This document shows, piece by piece, positions 1-4,529 of a stretch of DNA of 7,480 bases. The translations under genes were made by a program, and so were the position numbers. The notes beneath the pieces are model-generated. The model was not told where the DNA came from. It ran no database searches and saw nothing but the letters and a program-made list of their open reading frames with translations. The stretch covers positions 1-7,480 of the forward strand of contig WQUE01000057.1 of assembly GCA_009785885.1 (NCBI GenBank). The letters run 5' to 3'. This DNA comes from Actinomycetes bacterium. GTDB taxonomy: Bacteria > Actinomycetota > Actinomycetes > Propionibacteriales > Propionibacteriaceae. Position 1 is the stretch's first letter, and every line of letters begins with the position of its first letter.

Positions 1-953
1 TCGCGCCGCTCGTCGCCGGGTTCGCCTCGATGCTCGCCACGCGCGCCGCCTACCGCATCACCGACCACACGGCCAAGCACTCGGCGAACGTGTTCCGCCA
101 GGGGCAGCGCATCTCGGCTTCGATGGTCGCCCTCGCCCACGGCACGTCCGACGGCCAGAAAACCATGGGCATCATCACGCTCGTGCTCGTCACGGGCAAA
201 CTTCAGGAGCCCGGGACCGGACCCAAGGAGTGGGTGATCATCGCCGCCGCCCTGGCGATCGCGCTCGGCACATACTCCGGCGGGTGGCGAATCATGCGGA
301 CGATGGGCAAACGCCTCGTCGACATCCAGCCACCCCAGGGGTTCGCCGCCGAGACATCCGCCGCGACCGCGATCCTCGCCTCCGCGCACCTCGGGTTCGG
401 GCTGTCGACGACCCACGTGTGCTCCGGGGCGATCATCGGCTCCGGCGTCGGCGGGCAGGTACGCGTCAACTGGGCCGTCGCCCGCCAGATGCTGTACGCC
501 TGGCTGCTGACGCTGCCGGCGGCGGCGCTCATCGGCGCGCTCGCCTCCTGGCTCGCGCACCGGGCCGGAACCTACGGCTTCGTCATCGACCTCGTTCTAC
601 TCGCGGCCGTCACCGGCGTCATCCTCGTGCTGGCCAACCGCAACAAGGTCAGCCACCACAACGTCAACGACGTCGAGGGCGAGGCCGAGGCGTCGACCGG
701 CCGGCTCGCCGCGATCGGCCCCGGGCCCGGACGGCCGGTGTTGGTGCTCGACAGCATCTCGTGGACCAGTGCCCGCGACCAGGTGAGCCTGTCCGTCGGA
801 CTGACGGCGCAATCCGGGCTGGCGCCGTACGAGAACGCCCCCGATCAGGCCGGGGCCCCCCACGTCCTGAGTGTCGCCGACGTCGACACCGAGGACGAGG
901 CCGACGCCGTGACCGACACGAGCATCCACCACACGCTGCGGGACTGGGGGTGA
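1..953 (+). CDS. PiT/PHO4-family inorganic phosphate permease, C-terminal part (5' end outside window)
   Basis: This is the C-terminal portion of an integral membrane phosphate transporter of the PiT (PHO4) family, which takes up inorganic or metal-complexed phosphate using an ion gradient. The frame is already open at base 3, upstream of the first ATG at 30, so that ATG is internal; 316 codons are visible. Counting from base 3, residues 46-56 carry the second family signature (HGTSDGQKTMG). Then come a GGWRIMRTMG segment, a GFAAETSAATAILASAH stretch from about 113, and STTHVCSGAIIGSGVG from 135, which is the duplicated PHO4 core. Hydrophobic helices follow at about 157-176 and 184-211. From about residue 212 there is a soluble, mostly acidic tail of about 105 residues, probably cytoplasmic, with no motif I recognise. 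Family members run to roughly 400 residues or more, so about the N-terminal quarter to half is missing. The stop is TGA at 951-953. The family call is secure; the exact substrate is inferred. Confidence 0.93.
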   Translation, partial: APLVAGFASMLATRAAYRITDHTAKHSANVFRQGQRISASMVALAHGTSDGQKTMGIITLVLVTGKLQEPGTGPKEWVIIAAALAIALGTYSGGWRIMRTMGKRLVDIQPPQGFAAETSAATAILASAHLGFGLSTTHVCSGAIIGSGVGGQVRVNWAVARQMLYAWLLTLPAAALIGALASWLAHRAGTYGFVIDLVLLAAVTGVILVLANRNKVSHHNVNDVEGEAEASTGRLAAIGPGPGRPVLVLDSISWTSARDQVSLSVGLTAQSGLAPYENAPDQAGAPHVLSVADVDTEDEADAVTDTSIHHTLRDWG

Positions 954-960
954 GCACGCG

Positions 961-1194
961 ATGACCATCAACTGGATCGCCCTGCTGCAGGTCGCGGGCG
1001 TGACGCTGGCCGGGGCGGTCGCGATCGTGTCCCTCGTGGCCGGCGGCGCCCTCAGCCTCGACACGGCGCACGGCCGCGAGGCGAACGGCCAGCCCGCCCT
1101 CGCACTCAAGCTGCTCGGCGGGGTGGCGTTCGCACTCGTCGGCTGCGTCGTCCTGTTCGGCCTCTACCTGCTGATCCCCTACCTGCACCGCTGA
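961..1194 (+). CDS. Small two-helix membrane protein linked to the phosphate permease
   Basis: This is a 77-residue protein with two clear hydrophobic segments, about residues 5-28 and 49-74. Between them is a short polar loop (LSLDTAHGREANGQPA) and the C-terminus is HR, so it should sit in the cytoplasmic membrane as a helical hairpin. The start is ATG at 961. A purine-rich GGGGGTGAG (946-954) lies 6 bases upstream and overlaps the stop of the permease gene, which points to co-transcription and translational coupling. From memory, actinobacteria such as Mycobacterium tuberculosis keep a small conserved membrane protein beside pitA (the Rv0544c/Rv0545c arrangement), and this gene fits that position. 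A role as accessory or stabilising subunit of the permease is inference; no catalytic motif is visible. Confidence 0.85.
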   Translation: MTINWIALLQVAGVTLAGAVAIVSLVAGGALSLDTAHGREANGQPALALKLLGGVAFALVGCVVLFGLYLLIPYLHR

Positions 1195-1201
1195 AGCCGC
1201 A

Positions 1202-1230
1202 TTGGCCAACCGCGGCCGGCCCGCTACACT
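1202..1230 (+). promoter_or_regulatory. Promoter of the SRP RNA gene
   Basis: A -35-like TTGGCC (1202-1207) is followed after exactly 17 bases by a -10-like TACACT (1225-1230). The -10 matches 4 of 6 positions of the sigma-70 consensus and the -35 matches its TTG. A transcript starting 6-7 bases downstream would begin at about 1236-1237, exactly where the closing stem of the SRP RNA begins. This agreement between promoter geometry and RNA structure is the main support. The -35 lies in a small inverted repeat, GCCGC (1196-1200) and GCGGC (1212-1216). Confidence 0.7.
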
Positions 1231-1235
1231 GGTGG

Positions 1236-1328
1236 GGCGGTTCTCCGCGCGGCGGCACCTCGCTGAATCCTCCAGGGCCGGAAGGCAGCAAAGGCAGGCG
1301 GGCTCTACCGGGTGCGCGGAGAGCCGCT
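1236..1328 (+). ncRNA. ffs: Signal recognition particle RNA, small bacterial (4.5S) type
   Basis: This is the RNA scaffold of the signal recognition particle, which binds Ffh and directs nascent membrane and secreted proteins to FtsY and the translocon. The invariant apical region is present: a GGAA tetraloop (1280-1283) closed by GCC (1277-1279) and GGC (1284-1286), flanked by the internal loop read as CCAGG on the 5' side and AGCAAAGG on the 3' side, which forms the Ffh M-domain site. The ends close in a 14-bp stem, 1237-1250 with 1314-1327, with 13 Watson-Crick pairs and one G-U. At roughly 92 nt it is the short form, with no Alu domain. A pyrimidine run (TCTTTC, 1328-1333) follows the stem and may help termination, though it is too short to be a confident terminator. 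Its place just before dnaX is a common arrangement. The exact 5' and 3' ends are estimates from the stem. Confidence 0.93.
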
Positions 1329-1388
1329 CTTTCATCCCCGGAATCACGTCCCGCCCGGTGCGCCTGGCAACTCGTCGGTGCCGCCACG

Positions 1389-1401
1389 TAGGCTTGCACC
1401 C
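1389..1401 (+). promoter_or_regulatory. Probable -10 element for a leaderless dnaX transcript
   Basis: TAGGCT (1389-1394) fits the actinobacterial TANNNT -10 pattern and is followed by exactly 7 bases and then the GTG at 1402. Transcription would therefore start on or beside the first base of the start codon, the typical geometry of leaderless actinobacterial genes. There is no purine-rich Shine-Dalgarno before this GTG, as expected for a leaderless message. A possible weak -35 is TGGCAA (1365-1370), 18 bases upstream of the -10. Read-through from the ffs promoter would be an alternative source of dnaX message. Confidence 0.5.
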
Positions 1402-3411
1402 GTGGACGACGACAGGGCAGGCAAGCCATCGGCAGGCGAGACGAAACCCCATTCGCGGGCGGCGAAGACGACGGCGACAGCGAAAACCCCCCGCGCCAAG
1501 GCCCCCGACACGCCCCCACCCGCCGAACCCGCCACCGCCCCCACGAGCGACGCGCCGCTGGCCTTGTACCGCCGCTACCGTCCGGACACGTTCGCGGAGG
1601 TCATCGGCCAGGAGCACGTCACGGAGCCCTTGATGCGCGCCCTGACCAACAACAAGGTCAACCACGCCTACCTGTTCTCCGGCCCCCGCGGCTGCGGCAA
1701 GACGACCAGCGCCCGCATCCTCGCACGCTGCCTGAACTGCGCGCAGGGACCGACGCCGACGCCCTGTGGAACCTGTCAGAGCTGCCGCGATCTGGCCACC
1801 GGCGGGCCGGGCAGCATCGACGTGATCGAGTTGGACGCGGCGACGCACGGTCTCGTCGACGACGCCCGGGACCTGCGGGAACGCGCCCAGTTCGCCCCGG
1901 TCCAGAGCCGCTTCAAGGTCTACATCATCGACGAGGCGCACATGGTCACACCGGCGGGTTTCAACGCGCTGCTGAAGCTCGTCGAGGAGCCGCCGCCCCA
2001 TGTCAGGTTCATCTTCGCCACGACCGAACCCGAGAAGGTCATCGGAACGATCCGCTCGCGCACCCACCACTATCCGTTCCGCCTCGTGCCGCCGAAGGTC
2101 CTGTCCGGCTACCTGGGCACGATCTGCGCCGAGGAGGGGGTCCACGTCGCCGACGGGGTGCTGTCGCTCGTCGTGCGCGCGGGCGCCGGGTCGGTGCGAG
2201 ACGCCCTGAGCGTGCTCGACCAACTGCTGGGCGCCGCCGGCCCGGACGGGGTCAGCTACGAGGCGGCCGCCGCACTGCTCGGCTACACCCCGGATGCGCT
2301 GCTCGACGAGATCGTCGACGCGTTCGTCGCCGGGGACGGCCGGCGCGTCTTCACCGCCGTCGGGCACGTCATCGACGCCGGCGGCGACCCGCGCCGGTTC
2401 GCCGCCGATCTCCTCGAACGGTTGCGCGACCTCATCATCATCGACCAGGTGCCGGACGCGACCGGTTCGGGCCTGATCGACGTGAGCGCCGACCAGGCCG
2501 AGCGTCTCCGGGCACAGGCGAGCGCCCTCGGATCGGCCCGGCTGACGGGCGCGGCCGAGGTGATGGCAGCGGGGCTGACCGGCATGCGCGGCACGACGGC
2601 CCCCCGGCTGCATCTGGAACTGATGTGCGCCCGGGTGCTGCTCGGGGCCACCGCGGCACCCGATGCGAGCCTCGCCGGGCGCCTCGACCGGTTGGAGCGA
2701 CGCCTCGCGGCCACGCCCCCCGCCGAACGCGCCCCGCGGACCCCACCCGGCGACGACGAGCCCGGCCGCAGCCGCGCGGGGTTCCGGCCCGCCGAGACCC
2801 CGGCCGTGGCCGCCCCGCCCCCCCAGCAGCGTCCCGCGCCCGCGCGTCCCCCGTGGCAGCGTCCCGCCGGCCCGTCCGTCCCGGACACGACACCACCGGT
2901 GGCGACCGGTCCCCTGCCGTCCCTCGCCCAGTTGCGCGCGCTGTGGCCGCAGGTACTCGACGAAATCAAGCACCGGCGACGCGCCACGTGGTTCATCGTC
3001 AACCAGAACGTCGCCGTCGCGGACGTGGCCGACGGGGCCGTGATCGTCGCCCTGGCCACGCCCGGCCTGCGGGAGAGCTTCACCCAGGGCCACGACACCG
3101 TCCTCACCGAGGCCCTGCGGGCCGTGCTCCACACGGATGTCACCGTTCGGGCCATCGTCGGCGCGTCCGACACCGCACGGGTCGCCGCGCCGGAGGGCCC
3201 GCCATCGCCCGGTCCGGCACCGTCCGCGTCTCGGCCACCCGGCGAGGCCGGGGCGGCGCGTCCTGCCGCGGCCGAACCGGATGACATGCCCGACCCGGTC
3301 GCCGACACGAACCTCGACGACGTCGGCATCGATGACGCCGACGAGGTGGCCGCGGACCTCCTCGTCGACATCCTGGGCGCCCAGCCGATCGACGATCCGG
3401 ACGACGACTAG
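1402..3411 (+). CDS. dnaX: DNA polymerase III gamma/tau subunit
   Basis: This is the AAA+ ATPase subunit of the clamp loader, which loads the sliding clamp and ties together the replisome. Counted from GTG 1402 the protein has 669 residues. The conserved start LALYRRYRP is at 53-61. Walker A is GPRGCGKT (94-101, Lys100). A zinc-binding set is C113, C122, C125, C128. Walker B is IIDEAH (175-180), sensor 1 is FATTEP (about 205-210), and SRT (219-221) with arginine finger R220 replaces the usual SRC. GSVRDALSVLDQLLG marks the lid domain. A Pro/Arg/Ala-rich linker (about 450-500) leads to a tau-like folded domain (505-587) and a purely acidic tail (627-669). Start choice: an open frame reaches back to a GTG at 1312, but this lies inside the SRP RNA. 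The GTGs at 1378 and 1402 are the only others, and 1402 has a -10 box at leaderless spacing. The first 52 residues are a Lys/Thr/Pro/Ala-rich extension. No stop-adjacent slippery site that would make a short gamma form was found. Confidence 0.96.
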   Translation: MDDDRAGKPSAGETKPHSRAAKTTATAKTPRAKAPDTPPPAEPATAPTSDAPLALYRRYRPDTFAEVIGQEHVTEPLMRALTNNKVNHAYLFSGPRGCGKTTSARILARCLNCAQGPTPTPCGTCQSCRDLATGGPGSIDVIELDAATHGLVDDARDLRERAQFAPVQSRFKVYIIDEAHMVTPAGFNALLKLVEEPPPHVRFIFATTEPEKVIGTIRSRTHHYPFRLVPPKVLSGYLGTICAEEGVHVADGVLSLVVRAGAGSVRDALSVLDQLLGAAGPDGVSYEAAAALLGYTPDALLDEIVDAFVAGDGRRVFTAVGHVIDAGGDPRRFAADLLERLRDLIIIDQVPDATGSGLIDVSADQAERLRAQASALGSARLTGAAEVMAAGLTGMRGTTAPRLHLELMCARVLLGATAAPDASLAGRLDRLERRLAATPPAERAPRTPPGDDEPGRSRAGFRPAETPAVAAPPPQQRPAPARPPWQRPAGPSVPDTTPPVATGPLPSLAQLRALWPQVLDEIKHRRRATWFIVNQNVAVADVADGAVIVALATPGLRESFTQGHDTVLTEALRAVLHTDVTVRAIVGASDTARVAAPEGPPSPGPAPSASRPPGEAGAARPAAAEPDDMPDPVADTNLDDVGIDDADEVAADLLVDILGAQPIDDPDDD

Positions 3412-3432
3412 GAGCTCCGACGCCGGTCACAC

Positions 3433-3438
3433 TAAGCT
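3433..3438 (+). promoter_or_regulatory. Possible -10 element before ybaB
   Basis: TAAGCT (3433-3438) in the 72-base dnaX-ybaB gap fits the TANNNT pattern and is set in an AT-richer patch (CACTAAGCTCATT) that stands out from the GC-rich surroundings. It would give a leader of about 39 bases before the GTG at 3484. No good -35 lies at the usual distance, so this could equally be chance, with ybaB transcribed from dnaX. Confidence 0.25.
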
Positions 3439-3483
3439 CATTCCCGCGAGGGTGCGTACCCAGGCGGACCAGAAAGGACAACC

Positions 3484-3801
3484 GTGTTCCCTGAAGGCTT
3501 CGATATGTCGGACCTGCTGGCGCAGGCCCAGGCGATGCAGGCCCAGCTCCAGCAGGCGCAGGCCGACCTGCAGGCAGCCCGCTACACCGGAACCGCCGGA
3601 GGCGACCTGGTCACCGCGACGATCCTCGGCACGGGTGAACTGGTCGGCCTCACCATCGCCCCCGCCGCGATCGATCCCGACGACCCCGAAGGCCTGGCCG
3701 ATCTGGTGATCGCCGCCGCGCGCGCCGCGCACACCCAGATGAGTGCCGCCGTCCAGGCCGCAATGCCCGCCCTGCCCGACCTGTCGGCACTCGGCCTGTG
3801 A
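3484..3801 (+). CDS. ybaB: YbaB/EbfC family nucleoid-associated DNA-binding protein
   Basis: This is a small DNA-binding protein of the YbaB/EbfC family. Members form dimers shaped like tweezers, bind DNA with little sequence preference, and are encoded between dnaX and recR in most bacteria. The protein has 105 residues, the usual size. A Gln/Ala-rich helix (about 9-33, with eight Gln between 14 and 30) is followed by the family core YTGTAGGDLVTATILGTGELVGLTI (34-58) and then IDPDDPEGLADLVIAAARAAHTQM. The start is GTG 3484, with a GAAAGGA Shine-Dalgarno (3472-3478) 5 bases upstream. An internal ATG at 3505 would drop MFPEGFD, but as I recall the mycobacterial homologue also has a short GGDM-type leader before the helix, so the GTG is preferred. 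The stop TGA overlaps the recR start (GTGA). The role in chromosome organisation or in assisting RecR is inferred from family and position. Confidence 0.95.
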   Translation: MFPEGFDMSDLLAQAQAMQAQLQQAQADLQAARYTGTAGGDLVTATILGTGELVGLTIAPAAIDPDDPEGLADLVIAAARAAHTQMSAAVQAAMPALPDLSALGL

Positions 3802-4406
3802 ACGTGTACGACGGCCCGGTCCAGGACTTGATGGCGGAACTGGGCCGCCTCCCCGGTATCGGCCCGAAAGGAGCCCAGCGGATCGCGTTCTGGCTACTCG
3901 ACCAGCCGCCCGACGACGTCGAACGTCTGGCCGCGGCGATCACGCACGCGCGGGCGACCATGCGGTTCTGCCGCGTGTGCTTCAACCTCAGCCAGGACGA
4001 CCTGTGCCGCATCTGCGCCGACCCCCGGCGCGACCCGGGCGTGATCTGCGTCGTCGAAGAGTCCAAGGATGTCGCCGCCATCGAACGCACCCGCGAGTTC
4101 CATGGCCTGTACCACGTGCTCGGCGGGTGCATCTCGCCGATCGACGGACGCGGCCCGTCCGACCTCCGGCTGCGCGAACTGCTGACCCGGCTGTCCGATA
4201 CGGGGGTCACCGAGGTGATCCTCGCGACCAACCCGAACCTGTCGGGGGACGCGACCGCCACCTACATCACGCGGCTACTGGTGGACCTGCCGGACATCCG
4301 GGTGACGCGTCTGGCGAGCGGCCTGCCCGTCGGCGGCGAGCTGGAGTACGCCGACGACGTCACCCTCGGCCGCGCCCTCACGGGCCGGCGGTGGATGCCG
4401 GCCTGA
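3798..4406 (+). CDS. recR: Recombination mediator protein RecR
   Basis: RecR acts with RecO (and RecF) to load RecA onto SSB-coated single-stranded DNA in gap repair. The frame gives 202 residues, the normal family length. Domains in order: a helix-hairpin-helix (LGRLPGIGPKGAQRIAF, about 15-31); a four-cysteine zinc finger (C58, C61, C70, C73); a Toprim domain beginning VICVVEESKDVAAIERT (82-98) and including GGCISPIDGRGPSDLRLREL and ILATNPNLSGDATATYITRLL; and a C-terminal GLPVGGELEYADDVTLGRAL (175-194). All signature residues look intact. The GTG at 3798 overlaps the ybaB stop by 4 bases (GTGA), so translation is probably coupled. A second in-frame GTG at 3804 would give M-YDGPVQDL, which matches the usual family N-terminus (M[YF]EGPVQDL) and has equal claim to be the start. 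Neither has a good Shine-Dalgarno. Confidence 0.96.
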   Translation: MNVYDGPVQDLMAELGRLPGIGPKGAQRIAFWLLDQPPDDVERLAAAITHARATMRFCRVCFNLSQDDLCRICADPRRDPGVICVVEESKDVAAIERTREFHGLYHVLGGCISPIDGRGPSDLRLRELLTRLSDTGVTEVILATNPNLSGDATATYITRLLVDLPDIRVTRLASGLPVGGELEYADDVTLGRALTGRRWMPA

Positions 4407-4410
4407 GTGA

Positions 4411-4509
4411 GCCCCGGGTCCAGCCCACTCCCGATTGGCTAAGCTGGGTGCCAGCGGTCAGGCGCTGCACTAAGCCCCGGGGCACGCCGGTCGACCCCCG
4501 CGCCCCGGG
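4411..4509 (+). repeat. Three copies of GCCCCGGG in the recR downstream gap
   Basis: The octamer GCCCCGGG occurs at 4411-4418, 4474-4481 and 4502-4509, all within the 123-base gap between recR and the next gene. The first two share a longer core, T[GA]AGCCCCGGG (4408-4418 and 4471-4481). The middle copy lies in a perfect 10-bp palindrome, GCCCCGGGGC (4474-4483). These could be operator-like sites or pairing elements in the leader RNA. In DNA this GC-rich, chance recurrence is quite possible. No clear terminator hairpin with a U-tract is seen in the gap. Confidence 0.35.
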
Positions 4510-4516
4510 AAAGGCG

Positions 4517-4524
4517 AAGGGAGG
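4517..4524 (+). promoter_or_regulatory. Strong ribosome binding site setting the start of the TPR-like gene
   Basis: AAGGGAGG (4517-4524) is the best Shine-Dalgarno in the window and lies 5 bases before ATG 4530. It fixes the start of the long open frame and shows that this gene is translated independently of recR. A TANNNT element, TAAGCT (4440-4445), lies upstream and could be a -10 giving a leader of about 80 bases, but no fitting -35 was found. Confidence 0.7.
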
Positions 4525-4529
4525 CGAGC

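Noticed and set aside
30..32. ATG at 30 as the start of the phosphate permease
   Set aside because: The frame is open back to the window edge and the first half of the PHO4 fold is missing, so the true start is upstream.
1328..1345. Intrinsic terminator after ffs
   Set aside because: The only hairpin is the SRP closing stem itself and the following TCTTTC is too short a T-tract to call a terminator with confidence.
1312..1401. Upstream start for dnaX at the GTG at 1312
   Set aside because: This GTG is inside the 3' strand of the SRP RNA closing stem and would place coding sequence in ffs. The GTG at 1402 with its adjacent -10 box is better.
1195..1401. A tRNA gene beside ffs
   Set aside because: ffs is sometimes linked to tRNA genes, but no acceptor stem, TTCGA-type T-loop or anticodon arm can be drawn here.
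2815..2826. A run of seven C in the dnaX linker as a programmed frameshift site making a short gamma form
   Set aside because: Neither shifted frame meets a stop soon after the run, so slippage would not give a gamma-like product. The run fits the Pro-rich linker codons.
664..3132. An 822-codon open frame on the minus strand
   Set aside because: It lies opposite the permease tail, the small membrane gene, ffs and dnaX. Its translation is Gly/Arg/Val-rich with no domain. Long antisense frames are expected in DNA with strong G/C third-position bias.
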